This document shows positions 27,601-36,901 of a DNA stretch of 64,000 nucleotides, in pieces. A model generated the notes under the pieces. It worked only from the letters and a program-made list of their open reading frames with translations. It was not told where the DNA came from and ran no database searches. This stretch comes from G965218495 sp965218495 (GTDB lineage: Bacteria > Bacteroidota > Rhodothermia > Rhodothermales > Bin80): the NCBI GenBank assembly GCA_965218495.1, contig OZ244626.1, positions 2,542,001 to 2,606,000 on the forward strand. The letters are read 5' to 3'. Both the position numbers and the translations under genes were made by a program. Numbering within the stretch: the stretch's first letter is position 1; each line of letters begins with the position of its first letter.

Positions 27601-28650
27601 CTACTGCAACGAAACCGTCACAATCCTGCCAAGCAGCACCGTGCCTTCGCCGCCTATGCGCAGACCAACCGGCCCGGGCCCAGGGGCAGCGCCGTGGCCG
27701 TGCGCGATCATCGTGCCGTCCGCGTAAGCGCGAAAGTGGGTCCGGTCACTTACCACGCGGTAGCGGCTCCAGCGCCCGGGCGTAAACGGCTGGTCATCCA
27801 TCAAGACGGCCTCCCCTTGGTCCATTCGCCCCTGGCGTACGCGCCCGTCGACGAATTCCGTAAAGTAGTAGCTTAGCGAATCCTCCAAGTTGTAAACGAC
27901 CTGTACCGACCCGCTGAAGTCTTCAAGCCCAAGATCCAGATCTACCTGGACGCTGCTAAGGGCCTGATTCAGCACAAAGAGGGCCGGCGAGCGGCTTGCC
28001 GTGATCGCAACGGCCGTATCCTGGTGCGAGGCAGCCGCAAGAGCACCCATTTGCTGCTCGAACGCTTGGGCAAAGGCTTCGGTGGCAAAAGGCCCCGGCG
28101 TCCAATGCCAAGAGCCGTCCTCCTCCACGACCGGCATTTCGCTGCGACCTCGAAGCTGAGCCAGTTCGCGTTGGCTGGCTTCGAGATCCGCGGCCATGTT
28201 GTCCAGAGCCCTGACTCCCACGCCGTGCTCGTAGACCATCCGCCCCCCGTTGTCAGCCGTCTTGTAGATGACAAAAAGCCCACCCACCGCCAGCAGGACT
28301 AGCGGCCCATGTACGGCCAACCGGCGCCCCCACCGCGCCTTCCACGCCACCACCAAGCGCAGTAGTGCATAGCTCACAAAGAACCAGATGGCCACCGTAC
28401 CCCAATCCGCATGCGTGGTTAGGATGATGTTGGCACGACCGGAAACAAAGACGGAGTCCGCGGCAGCCCGCCCGGACAAATAGCTCACAACCGTGCCCAG
28501 CGCGCCGAGCACATAGAGCACGATGGCGGCCGTGGACAGGTGCTTGCGCCAAAACAGCGACACCGCATCAACCAGCACGGCAGCAGCCAGCAGCGCGATT
28601 GGAAAGTGCACCACCATGGGGTGCAGGTTAGGGGCCCATTCTGGAAGCAT
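27601..28650 (-). CDS. DUF2231 membrane protein with a C-terminal LamG-like domain
   Basis: 349 residues. The N-terminal half has four hydrophobic helices and the DUF2231 motif HPMVVHFPIALLAAAVLVD (residues 11-29), with the conserved His residues of the family, some members of which bind haem. A short helical linker (about 150-180) leads to a soluble beta-rich domain (about 185-349) with features like the 3-keto-disaccharide-hydrolase/LamG fold (YNLEDSLSYYFTEF, then a closing VGLRIGGEGTVLLGRIVTVS). The combination is uncommon to me; the function is unknown. Confidence 0.65.
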   Translation of the reverse strand: MLPEWAPNLHPMVVHFPIALLAAAVLVDAVSLFWRKHLSTAAIVLYVLGALGTVVSYLSGRAAADSVFVSGRANIILTTHADWGTVAIWFFVSYALLRLVVAWKARWGRRLAVHGPLVLLAVGGLFVIYKTADNGGRMVYEHGVGVRALDNMAADLEASQRELAQLRGRSEMPVVEEDGSWHWTPGPFATEAFAQAFEQQMGALAAASHQDTAVAITASRSPALFVLNQALSSVQVDLDLGLEDFSGSVQVVYNLEDSLSYYFTEFVDGRVRQGRMDQGEAVLMDDQPFTPGRWSRYRVVSDRTHFRAYADGTMIAHGHGAAPGPGPVGLRIGGEGTVLLGRIVTVSLQ

Positions 28651-29617
28651 ATGAATGCGGTCTATATGTAGCGGTGTAATGGCTTAGAGGACTAAGGGCG
28701 GCATGTTCGCGTCCGTGGCTGTAGCGCGATTTCTGCTGCCCGTCCCATCCGCAGTCCACCAGGTGCACGGAGTCGCTCGGCGCCCCAAGCGGCACGGGCA
28801 CACTTGAGGATGGATCCCCCACCTCCGCCAGGCGTGCGGCAAGGACACCCCATTCGGGACTGCTCCTTTGCCAGGCTGCCGGTGTATCATCCGGGCCCGG
28901 CATGTTATGGGTACCTCCAATGCCCCTTATGCTGCATTCAGCCTTTTGCAAATCGTGCGAGCAGAAGTAGAAGTATTCCTTGCCCATGGTGTCGGATATG
29001 GACATTAGGCTCTGGGCAGCGACAGGTCGCTCTCACTAATTCTTTGGGGACACGCTCCATACCTACCAGCAAGGATGAATAACCGTCCCGGTGGCACTCG
29101 AAGGAGCGAAGACCATAGTTTTCGCTGTTGTTGGTGCATTTTGTAGTACTCGCTGAGGTTGGAGCTGGTTCATAAGCATCCCAGCAGTGTTCTGCTTGGC
29201 GTGCGGCAAGCTCCATTCAATTGAGCACGCTCAGCCCCCGAGCCGCTCGAAGGCTCCTCCAGGCTGGCTTCTGCCTGTTTCCCCGTGCGGATCGCCGTTG
29301 TCGGAATCGTAAAGCGTGCGCGCAATGAATTTCATAGAACCCGACTCCGAAACCCGCTCCGAGCGCACATGATTCGCTTTCACGGTAGAGTGGTGTGGCT
29401 GCCAAATCCATTGGGAGTAGTATGTGTAATGGTGTTCATGAGGCATGGTTACAGGGAGATTACGCACCCGCTTGAAGAGCGAACGGCGGGTCCATATGCG
29501 TCAGATTGCAGTAGCGACCACGTCGAAGGGAACGGGTCCGACCACACTGCGGAGCGCGCCCCTCTTGTTCAAATGATAGCCTACGCGAAGCTGGCCGGAC
29601 ACAGACCGCGACAGGCT
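28651..29617. other. Gene-poor kilobase downstream of copA, with a possible YHS-domain relic
   Basis: No intact gene recognised. On the minus strand at about 28930-29005 a short frame reads SDTMGKEYFYFCSHDLQKAE, resembling the GKxYYFCSxxC core of YHS metal-associated domains but lacking the second cysteine, and stops lie just upstream. YHS proteins often accompany copper ATPases, and copA is next on this strand. A second frame at 29231-29467 is unassigned. Confidence 0.35.
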
Positions 29618-32011
29618 CTAGGGCGCTTCAGTGCGAAGGCGAAGGCTGTTGGTCACCACGGATACGCTCGACAACGCCATCGCACCGGAGGCAATCATGG
29701 GACTCAGCATCACGCCCAGGACTGGAAACAGTACACCGGCGGCAATTGGAATACCGATGACATTATAGATGAAGGCAAAGAACAGATTTTGGCGAATGGT
29801 CCTCATGGTTCGCCGTGACAGGCGGACGACGTCCGCTACCGCATGCAGGTCCTCCCGCATCAAGGTCACATCAGCGGCCTCTACCGCAACCTGCGTGCCC
29901 GCACCGATGGCAATCCCGACATCTGCTTCAGCAAGCGCAGGCGCGTCATTGATGCCATCCCCCACCATCGCAACCGCATGCCCGGGCGCTTGCAGTGTAC
30001 GTATAACCTGCGCCTTTTCGCTAGGCAGGATGCCGGCCTCCAAATGTGTTATGCCTGCGGCCAGCGCCACGCGCCGCGCGTTGGCTTCGGTATCCCCGGT
30101 AGCCATGGTGGTCTCAATGCCGAGGTCGCGTAGAGCGGCAATAGCAAATTGGGCGGAAGTACGCAGCCGGTCATGGACTGCTACCGCACCGGCTGGCGCC
30201 CCGTCGACAGCTATCAGCACACTTGTACTGCCGCCAAGCGCATTGCCGAGGGGCACCAGCTCATTCACGGATGCCCCGTGCCGCTTGAGAAAGGCGGCAT
30301 TACCGATAAGGACTTCCTGGGCTTCCACGTGCGCAGCGACGCCAAGCCCGGTAGCCGACACAAAGGCTTCGACAGGACGCAAGTCCAGCCCACGGCTCTT
30401 TGCTTCTTCGACGATGGCCATGCCGATGGGATGCTGCGAGCGCACCTCAGCGGAAGCTGCCAGCCGAAGCAAGGCCTCCTCGCTCCAGCCGTTTACGGTG
30501 CCCAAGGCCACTACGGTAGGCTTGCCTTCGGTGAGTGTGCCGGTCTTGTCCATCACGACATGGCGGACGCCCGCCGCCCGCTGAATGGTGTCTGCACCCT
30601 TGAATAGCATGCCGCGCCTTGCCGCCGCGCCGGTCGCCACCACGATGGCCGTCGGCGTGGCCAGTCCCAAGGCGCATGGACAGGCAATGATGAGCACCGA
30701 AACAAACGCCACGAGCGCGCGAGACAACACGGGCTCCGGTCCCCAAATGAGCCAGGCCACGAGCGTAACCACAGCTACAGCCAGCACCGCAGGCACAAAG
30801 ATGCTACAGACCGTATCCGCCAAGCGCTGCACGGGCGCCTTGCGCCCCTGGGCCTCTCGCGTCAAGCGCACGATCTGTTGCAGCGTCGTGTCTTTGCCGA
30901 TGCGCGACACGCGTGCGACCAGGGCGCCATGGGTATTCACGGTACCACCCGTGACGCTGTCACTCTCGATCTTTTCGACCGGCAGCGGCTCGCCAGTAAT
31001 CATGCTTTCATTCACTGCGGAGGCGCCTTCTTCCACAATGCCGTCAATGGGGATGCGCTCTCCGGGGCGTATCACCACGCGATCTCCTATCCGCACCGCT
31101 TCAACCGGCATGTCAACCACCTGACCGCCACTAAGGACATGGGCCAACGCGGGCTGCAGGTTCATGAGCTCCTCCAAGGCAGCCTGCGTCCTCCGTTTCG
31201 CCCGCGTTTCCAGGAGCCTCCCCAACAGAACAAGCGCCACGATTACAGCCGCGGCTTCAAAGTAGACGGCCGGTGCCTCTCCGGCATGCGCAAGCCAACT
31301 CGGCCAGAGAGTGGCAACCGCGCTATAGAGGTACGCAGAACCCACGCCGAGGGCCACAAGCGTGTTCATATTCGCAGAGCCATGCCGCAGGGCCTGGCAG
31401 GCACTGGTAAAAAAAGCTCCACCCGCCCAAACCACTACGGGTGTAGCCAGAACCCACAGCAGCAGGTGCAGTCCAGCAAATTCCACACCCGGCAGCATGG
31501 ATAGCACCAGGATGGGTAAGCTCAATAGTGCAGCCCCTACAAAGCGACGCCGCACACGCACGTAGGCTGCCTCGTGCTCTTCACTCGGAGGGAGAGCCTC
31601 GGACGTTGTGCCAGTCTCATAGCCCGCGGCGCGGGCCTCCACAATGAGTTCGTCGCGGCCCACAACGCCAGGGACGAAACTGACCAGCAGCTGCCCGCCT
31701 TGCGTAACCCGTATCTCCTTGACGCCGGGCTGGGAAGCGATTGCTTCCTGACGCGCTGAAGGCTTGGCCCCTGATGCAGACACAAAGATGAGCGTGTCCA
31801 GTGCAACGCCGTACCCGGCCGATTCAATGGACTTAATCAGTAGCGCGCCGTCCTGCGCGGCATCCTTCAAGACCGTAGCCGCACCAGTGGCATAGTTGAC
31901 CTGCGCGTCTCGGACCCCCGGCACCTTCTTCAGGTTTCGCTCAACACGCGCGGAGCACGCAGCACACGTCATCCCTGTAACCTGTATCGTTGAGCTGGTC
32001 AATTCGGGCAT
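29618..32011 (-). CDS. copA: Copper-translocating P-type ATPase
   Basis: 797 residues from the ATG at 32011 (MPELTSSTIQVTGMTCAACS); the frame runs back to 32203 without support. The first HMA domain has the copper site MTCAACS. A second HMA-like segment (about residues 75-140) lacks CxxC. Eight membrane helices follow, with the metal-site motif IACPCALGLATPTA, the phosphorylation motif DKTGTLTEGKPTV, the P1B SQHPIG histidine motif and the hinge MVGDGINDAPAL. P1B-1 enzymes export Cu(I) from the cytoplasm. It diverges from a SRPBCC gene 85 bases away. No CueR/CsoR regulator gene is adjacent. Confidence 0.95.
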   Translation of the reverse strand: MPELTSSTIQVTGMTCAACSARVERNLKKVPGVRDAQVNYATGAATVLKDAAQDGALLIKSIESAGYGVALDTLIFVSASGAKPSARQEAIASQPGVKEIRVTQGGQLLVSFVPGVVGRDELIVEARAAGYETGTTSEALPPSEEHEAAYVRVRRRFVGAALLSLPILVLSMLPGVEFAGLHLLLWVLATPVVVWAGGAFFTSACQALRHGSANMNTLVALGVGSAYLYSAVATLWPSWLAHAGEAPAVYFEAAAVIVALVLLGRLLETRAKRRTQAALEELMNLQPALAHVLSGGQVVDMPVEAVRIGDRVVIRPGERIPIDGIVEEGASAVNESMITGEPLPVEKIESDSVTGGTVNTHGALVARVSRIGKDTTLQQIVRLTREAQGRKAPVQRLADTVCSIFVPAVLAVAVVTLVAWLIWGPEPVLSRALVAFVSVLIIACPCALGLATPTAIVVATGAAARRGMLFKGADTIQRAAGVRHVVMDKTGTLTEGKPTVVALGTVNGWSEEALLRLAASAEVRSQHPIGMAIVEEAKSRGLDLRPVEAFVSATGLGVAAHVEAQEVLIGNAAFLKRHGASVNELVPLGNALGGSTSVLIAVDGAPAGAVAVHDRLRTSAQFAIAALRDLGIETTMATGDTEANARRVALAAGITHLEAGILPSEKAQVIRTLQAPGHAVAMVGDGINDAPALAEADVGIAIGAGTQVAVEAADVTLMREDLHAVADVVRLSRRTMRTIRQNLFFAFIYNVIGIPIAAGVLFPVLGVMLSPMIASGAMALSSVSVVTNSLRLRTEAP

Positions 32012-32096
32012 GGCGGCGCAAAAATGGGTGCAGTATTTGAACCCTATGCGGCCAGAATTGTTGAGAGATGTTAAGCTGTTACTATTCTGCAGTCGC

Positions 32097-32585
32097 ATGT
32101 CCAAGCGAACCCTGATCCACACAGAGCTGATCGCAGCCACTCCCGAAGCGCTATTTGCCGCTCTCCATACGCCGCGTGCCATCTGCGAATGGTGGGATTG
32201 CACCAGTGCTATCGTGGTTGCCAGGACCGATGGATACTACGTGGTAGCATGGGGCGATGAAAACGACCCGACGTACTTTTCCGTGGCCAAAATCACCGCG
32301 TTTGAGGCGCCGCGCCGGATGGTGCTAGCGGACTACCAGTATTATGCCAAGGATGGCCGGATGCCAATCGACGCAGACTTTGTAGTCTCCTTTGAGGTCA
32401 CCCCGCATGCCAGTGGTGCAATGCTTCAGATCGTGCATGACGGTTTTCCCCCAGGGTCGGACGACTTTTACGATGGGTGCGTTCAGGGCTGGGCTGACAC
32501 GTGCGCGGGCATTCAGCGCTACATGGCGGCAGCGCCTGAACTGCTGTCTCCCGACGCCACAGGAATCGAGTCTCCGGAGTCCTAG
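32097..32585 (+). CDS. SRPBCC/AHSA1-type domain protein
   Basis: 162 residues from the ATG at 32097. Pattern typical of Aha1-like START folds: an opening strand TLIHTELIAATPEALFAALH, then AICEWWDCTSA, a central ITAFEAPRRMVLADYQY and a C-terminal helix around SDDFYDGCVQGWADTC. Such proteins form a small hydrophobic ligand pocket; ligands are unknown. It is transcribed away from copA and toward hpnC. A second SRPBCC protein (41588) and a third (52368) lie in the window. Confidence 0.75.
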   Translation: MSKRTLIHTELIAATPEALFAALHTPRAICEWWDCTSAIVVARTDGYYVVAWGDENDPTYFSVAKITAFEAPRRMVLADYQYYAKDGRMPIDADFVVSFEVTPHASGAMLQIVHDGFPPGSDDFYDGCVQGWADTCAGIQRYMAAAPELLSPDATGIESPES

Positions 32586-32665
32586 CCGACAAGCTTCGGC
32601 CTTGATGCTTATGGCGCCGCGAATGACCGTTCCGAAAGTGTTTGGATCTGACATGGCAGAAAAGG

Positions 32666-33577
32666 ATGAATAGTGCATCCCACGGCCGGAGCAGCCATCC
32701 CTCTTCCGGCAAGACAGCAAAGGACGAAAATTTTCCTGTAGCCTCCTGGCTGCTAGCCGCGCGCCATCACATCCACGTAAGGACCTTTTATCGATTTGCG
32801 CGTGCCATTGACGACATCGCTGACAGCCCCGACCTAGGCCGTTCCGATAAGCTAGTGGCACTCAGGGCTTTCGGCCGCTCGGTAGGTGATAACGATAACG
32901 ATAGCCTTGCGTATGCGGCTGCGCACGCCATGCGCGAAAGCCTCGAAGAGACACGCATTACGCCAGAGCACTGCAGAGATCTGGTGCGTGCATTTGAGCA
33001 GGATGCCACTAAGGACCGCTATGCATCCTGGGAGGAGCTCATGGATTACTGCATACTGTCGGCAGCGCCCGTGGGGCGCTACCTTATCGACCTGCACGGC
33101 GGACCCCTTCAGGCCTACCCGGCTTCCGATGCGCTCTGTAGCGCACTACAGGTTCTTAACCACCTGCAAGACTGCGGGCAGGACTACTGCGCGCTGGACC
33201 GAGTATACCTTCCACAAGATTGGATGCAGTTGGAGGAGGTGCCCTGTGCTGCACTCGATGCCGCTGGGATGACACCAGCGCTTCGGTGTGTACAGGACCG
33301 GTGTTTGGAAGGGATCGACCGTCTTCTGGTCGAGGCCGCTCCGCTACCAATACAGCTTAAGAGCGTGCGCCTTGCCATGGAAGCGTCAGCTATCCAGACG
33401 ATTGCCCGCACGCTTGTAAAGGAACTCAAGCGTCGCGATCCGCTGGCCGAGCGCGTCGTGCTGAGCCCCATTCAGTACGCGTTCTGTATCCTGCGCGGCG
33501 TAGCCTCCGCCGCGTGGCAGCGCCTGATCAGGTGCACGCAGACTACCAGGAAGGCTACATCAGCCTCTGCCACCTAA
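32666..33577 (+). CDS. hpnC: Hydroxysqualene synthase HpnC
   Basis: 303 residues from the ATG at 32666; an in-frame TTG 24 bases upstream is less likely. The N-terminus GKTAKDENFPVASWLL and the first Asp motif RAIDDIADSPD mark the HpnC subfamily of trans-prenyl-head-to-head synthases. The second motif region reads LQDCGQDYCALDRVYLP. HpnC converts presqualene diphosphate to hydroxysqualene. The next gene, hpnD, overlaps or abuts it and hpnE follows, so the three steps from farnesyl diphosphate to squalene are in one operon. Confidence 0.92.
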   Translation: MNSASHGRSSHPSSGKTAKDENFPVASWLLAARHHIHVRTFYRFARAIDDIADSPDLGRSDKLVALRAFGRSVGDNDNDSLAYAAAHAMRESLEETRITPEHCRDLVRAFEQDATKDRYASWEELMDYCILSAAPVGRYLIDLHGGPLQAYPASDALCSALQVLNHLQDCGQDYCALDRVYLPQDWMQLEEVPCAALDAAGMTPALRCVQDRCLEGIDRLLVEAAPLPIQLKSVRLAMEASAIQTIARTLVKELKRRDPLAERVVLSPIQYAFCILRGVASAAWQRLIRCTQTTRKATSASAT

Positions 33578-33591
33578 GTTCTATAGCCGCT

Positions 33592-34446
33592 TTGAGCTCC
33601 CCCGACGACACAACGGACCCGTGGACGTATGTGCGCCGTATCGTAGGCGAGTCACGCTCCTCGTTCGTGTGGGGCATGCGCGTGCTGCCGAAGAGCCGGC
33701 GGCGCGCCATCTATGCCGTCTACGCATTCTCGAGGGTGGTTGACAATATTGCCGACGGCCCTGGGGCTCCGTCCGCGAAGCAGCGCGCCTTGGCTGGCTG
33801 GCACAGTGAGGTTGACCGCCTGTTTGCGGGCAACCCGCAACATCCACTGACGAAGGCGCTGGAAGGTGCTGTGCGGGACTATGAGCTTCCGCAGGAGGAG
33901 TTCCATGCCCTCATCGATGGAATGGAGACAGATGCGAGGCCTCGCGTGCGAATGACCTCCATGGAGGATCTGCTGCTGTACTGCCGGCGAGTAGCCGGTG
34001 CAGTAGGGGTGCTCTGCATCCATATCTTCGGGTTATGTCAGGAACCCGGGCCCCACTTCGCCATAGCGCTGGGCAACGCGTTTCAGATCACCAACATCCT
34101 GAGGGACATCCAGGAAGATGTCGCGCTCGATCGACTCTACATTCCGCGGGAGGTGCTATGCGCCCATGGCGTAGAGTCAGAGCCTTTGACCGGCCTCATT
34201 GCGCAGCGCGGCCTGGCTGCTGCGTGTGCCGACCTCGCTGCCCTGGCCCAGTCCCGCTACGCAGAGGCGGAGTGCCTCATGCAACGGCTGGGCTGGTGGC
34301 GGACGCGTCCCCCGGCACTCATGAATGCGATTTATAAGGCTACGCTGGATCGCCTTGTGGCGCGCGGGTGGACCCAGTGGGATGAGGCCGTGCGGCCTGG
34401 GGGCCTGGGGAGACTGTGGCTCATTGTGCGACATGGTTTACGGTGA
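33592..34446 (+). CDS. hpnD: Presqualene diphosphate synthase HpnD
   Basis: 284 residues from the TTG at 33592, which follows the hpnC stop by 14 bases and places DPWTYVRRIVGESRSSF at the usual HpnD N-terminus. An alternative GTG at 33514 would overlap hpnC by 64 bases; the start is uncertain. Motifs include the substrate-binding YAVYAFSRVVDNIADG (DxxxD) and the second NAFQITNILRDIQEDVALDR. HpnD joins two farnesyl diphosphates head to head. Its stop overlaps the GTG of hpnE (GTGA at 34443), indicating translational coupling. Confidence 0.92.
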   Translation: MSSPDDTTDPWTYVRRIVGESRSSFVWGMRVLPKSRRRAIYAVYAFSRVVDNIADGPGAPSAKQRALAGWHSEVDRLFAGNPQHPLTKALEGAVRDYELPQEEFHALIDGMETDARPRVRMTSMEDLLLYCRRVAGAVGVLCIHIFGLCQEPGPHFAIALGNAFQITNILRDIQEDVALDRLYIPREVLCAHGVESEPLTGLIAQRGLAAACADLAALAQSRYAEAECLMQRLGWWRTRPPALMNAIYKATLDRLVARGWTQWDEAVRPGGLGRLWLIVRHGLR

Positions 34447-35708
34447 GCGCCAAAACCGTGGTCCATATCGTCGGTGCTGGCATGTCCGGCTTGGCGGCCG
34501 CGGTCGCTTCGGCTGAGCGCGGCATTCGTGTTCACCTGTACGAAGCATCAAGCCAGGCCGGTGGTCGTTCTCGATCCTTTCATGACGCACGCCTTGACCG
34601 CACCATAGATAACGGCAACCACCTACTGCTTAGCGGCAACAGCGCTGTGATGAATTACCTGGGGACCGTTGGGGCCACGGGTGGCCTTACTGGACCCGCG
34701 CGTGCGGCCTTCCCATTCGTCGATATTCGTAGCGGCGAACGCTGGTGTGTGCGCCCAAGCCGGGGACCATTGCCCTGGTGGATCCTGCGCAAGGATCGCC
34801 GCATTCCGGGCACCTCGGCTCGGGACTATGCAAAGGTATTGCGCATCGCGTGTGCACGCTCATCCGAGACCGTTCATGCGTGCGTTGGGAACACAGGCAT
34901 GCTCTATGAGCGGTTCCTGGAACCGCTCGGCGTGGGCGCACTCAACACGCCGGCACACGAAGGAGCAGCAAACCTGCTATGGCCCGTGCTGCGCGAGACC
35001 TTTGCCAAAGGCGAAAAGTTTTGCCGCCCCCGCATGGCACGGCTCGGCCTCACGGAAACGCTGGTGCAGCCGGCACTAGCATGGCTGCGCAGGCAAGGCA
35101 CATCAATTCACTTCTCGCACCGACTTCGGGCGATAAGGGTCGAACGCAATCAGGCATGCGCGCTCGGCTTCGGGCACGTCTCCGTATCACTGGAAAGGCA
35201 CCACCGCTTGATCCTTGCCGTGCCGCCCCAGGTTGCTTCGGGACTTCTTCCAAGCCTGACAGTGCCGACAGGACATTGCGCCATCGTTAATGCCCACTAT
35301 GTGCTATCCAGACCCGCCCCGCAACCGTTCGGGCACTCCTTTGTCGGAGTCATTGGAGGAACCGCTCAATGGATCTTCCTGAGGGGCGACGTTGCGTCGG
35401 TAACCACTAGCGCCGCCGCATCACTAGCACGCAGGGGAAATGAAGAGTTGGCGTGTGAAATCTGGCAAGATGTCGCCAAGGCGCTCTACATGGCTCCCGC
35501 GCCGAAGCCGCTCTGCCGGATCATCAAGGAAAAGCAGGCCACCTTCAGGCAGTCGCCAGACAACCTGCGCCGCAGGCCGAAGACCAATACCGACATTCCG
35601 AACGTGTTTCTGGCTGGAGACTGGACAGATACGGGCCTGCCGGCCACCATTGAGGGCGCCGTTCGCTCAGGCTTTGCGGCGGCCCGAGCCGCAAGACGCG
35701 CACACTAG
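34443..35708 (+). CDS. hpnE: Hydroxysqualene dehydroxylase HpnE (FAD-dependent)
   Basis: 421 residues from a GTG that overlaps the hpnD stop. The FAD-binding Rossmann motif is VVHIVGAGMSGLAAAVASAE, followed by YEASSQAGGRSRS and, near the end, NVFLAGDWTDTGLPATIEGA, as in HpnE and phytoene-desaturase-like amine oxidases. It reduces hydroxysqualene to squalene. The gene meets the trans-sulfuration gene tail to tail with a 4-base overlap. No squalene-hopene cyclase is in the window, so the end product (hopanoids or other) is not shown here. Confidence 0.92.
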   Translation: MSAKTVVHIVGAGMSGLAAAVASAERGIRVHLYEASSQAGGRSRSFHDARLDRTIDNGNHLLLSGNSAVMNYLGTVGATGGLTGPARAAFPFVDIRSGERWCVRPSRGPLPWWILRKDRRIPGTSARDYAKVLRIACARSSETVHACVGNTGMLYERFLEPLGVGALNTPAHEGAANLLWPVLRETFAKGEKFCRPRMARLGLTETLVQPALAWLRRQGTSIHFSHRLRAIRVERNQACALGFGHVSVSLERHHRLILAVPPQVASGLLPSLTVPTGHCAIVNAHYVLSRPAPQPFGHSFVGVIGGTAQWIFLRGDVASVTTSAAASLARRGNEELACEIWQDVAKALYMAPAPKPLCRIIKEKQATFRQSPDNLRRRPKTNTDIPNVFLAGDWTDTGLPATIEGAVRSGFAAARAARRAH

Positions 35709-36901
35709 CCCAGTGCTTGCCTAAGGTCGTAGCACAGGTCGTCGGGGTCTTCCAGACCCACCGAAAGACGAAACACCCCATCGCCTGCGTACGCCTGATA
35801 CGCTGCCAGATCATCACCTGCCAGATGAAACGTTGATGCCATAATGCCGGCGGTACTGATGTAATAGATCAGGCTGTGTACGTGTCCTAGCGACACCGCA
35901 TAGCTGATGAGCTTTAGGCGCATCTGCAGCTGCCGCGCCATCTCGTCGCCATCTTCCATCTGGAATGTCAACATCCCGCCCGGTAGCTGCATCTGCTTCT
36001 GCGCGAGCGCCACCTGAGGGTGGGACTCCAGCCCGGGGTAGATAACATTCTTCACTCGTGGGTGCCGGGACAGCACCGCCGCAATGTGCATGGCGCTGTC
36101 GCTGTGTGCACGTACGCGAAGCGGAAGCGTGGTAAGGCCCCGTAGAATTAGCCAGGCATTGAAGGGGCTCAGCACACCGCCCGCATGGATGCCGACGCGT
36201 GAGCGGATAGGAGCTATGAGGTCGCTGCGGCCCACGACGATGCCACCCAAGGCATCCCCGTGCCCACCCAGGTACTTCGTCAGCGAGTGAACAACAAAGT
36301 CTGCTCCCAGCTCCAGGGGTTTGGTGACTACCGGCGAGGCAAACGTAGAGTCCACTGAAAGTAAGGCGCCTGCCTCATGCGCCAGATGCGCCAGATGCTC
36401 GATGTCCGCTAGGCGCAGGATGGGGTTGCAGGGGGTTTCGATATGAACCAGTTTTGTATTCGGGCGCAGCGCACAGCGCACGGCGTCAAGGTCGGACATG
36501 TCCACATGCGTCACCGCTACACCCATCTGGGGCAAGAGGTCGTAGGTGTACTCCACCGCACCCGCATAGGCCACATTGGACATCACCAGGTGATCCCCCG
36601 CGCCCAGAAGGTGCGTAAAGAGGCCGGTGATGGCTGCCATCCCGCTGCTGAAGCAGAGCCCCTCCTCGGCGTCCTCCAGCGATGCCACGCGTTTTTCCAG
36701 CATCGCTACGGTAGGGTTGCCCCAACGCGTATAGATGAACGGCGAATCTGGAGTAAGGCCTTCGGCGGAAAAGCTCAAATCCGCTGTTGTCAAGTAGGAG
36801 TTGGCCATGTGTAGCGGTGGGGACACGGCGCCGCCCGGAGCGTGTGCGGCCTCACCCGCGTGAATGGCACGTGTTCGCAGACTGGTAAACTTCATCGACA
36901 T
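35705..36901 (-). CDS. Trans-sulfuration-family PLP enzyme (methionine gamma-lyase/cystathionine gamma-synthase type)
   Basis: 398 residues. Cys/Met metabolism PLP fold: the tetramer-type N-terminus FTSLRTRAIHAGE, phosphate-binding FIYTRWGNPTVAMLEKRVA and FSSGMAAI, PLP Asp in LLSVDSTFASPV and the Schiff-base Lys in VVHSLTKYLGGHGD. The C-terminal FRLSVGLEDPDDLCYDL is conserved in the family. Separating gamma-lyase, gamma-synthase and O-acetylhomoserine sulfhydrylase needs active-site comparison; the overall resemblance is closest to methionine gamma-lyases. No met genes are adjacent. Confidence 0.9.
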   Translation of the reverse strand: MSMKFTSLRTRAIHAGEAAHAPGGAVSPPLHMANSYLTTADLSFSAEGLTPDSPFIYTRWGNPTVAMLEKRVASLEDAEEGLCFSSGMAAITGLFTHLLGAGDHLVMSNVAYAGAVEYTYDLLPQMGVAVTHVDMSDLDAVRCALRPNTKLVHIETPCNPILRLADIEHLAHLAHEAGALLSVDSTFASPVVTKPLELGADFVVHSLTKYLGGHGDALGGIVVGRSDLIAPIRSRVGIHAGGVLSPFNAWLILRGLTTLPLRVRAHSDSAMHIAAVLSRHPRVKNVIYPGLESHPQVALAQKQMQLPGGMLTFQMEDGDEMARQLQMRLKLISYAVSLGHVHSLIYYISTAGIMASTFHLAGDDLAAYQAYAGDGVFRLSVGLEDPDDLCYDLRQALG

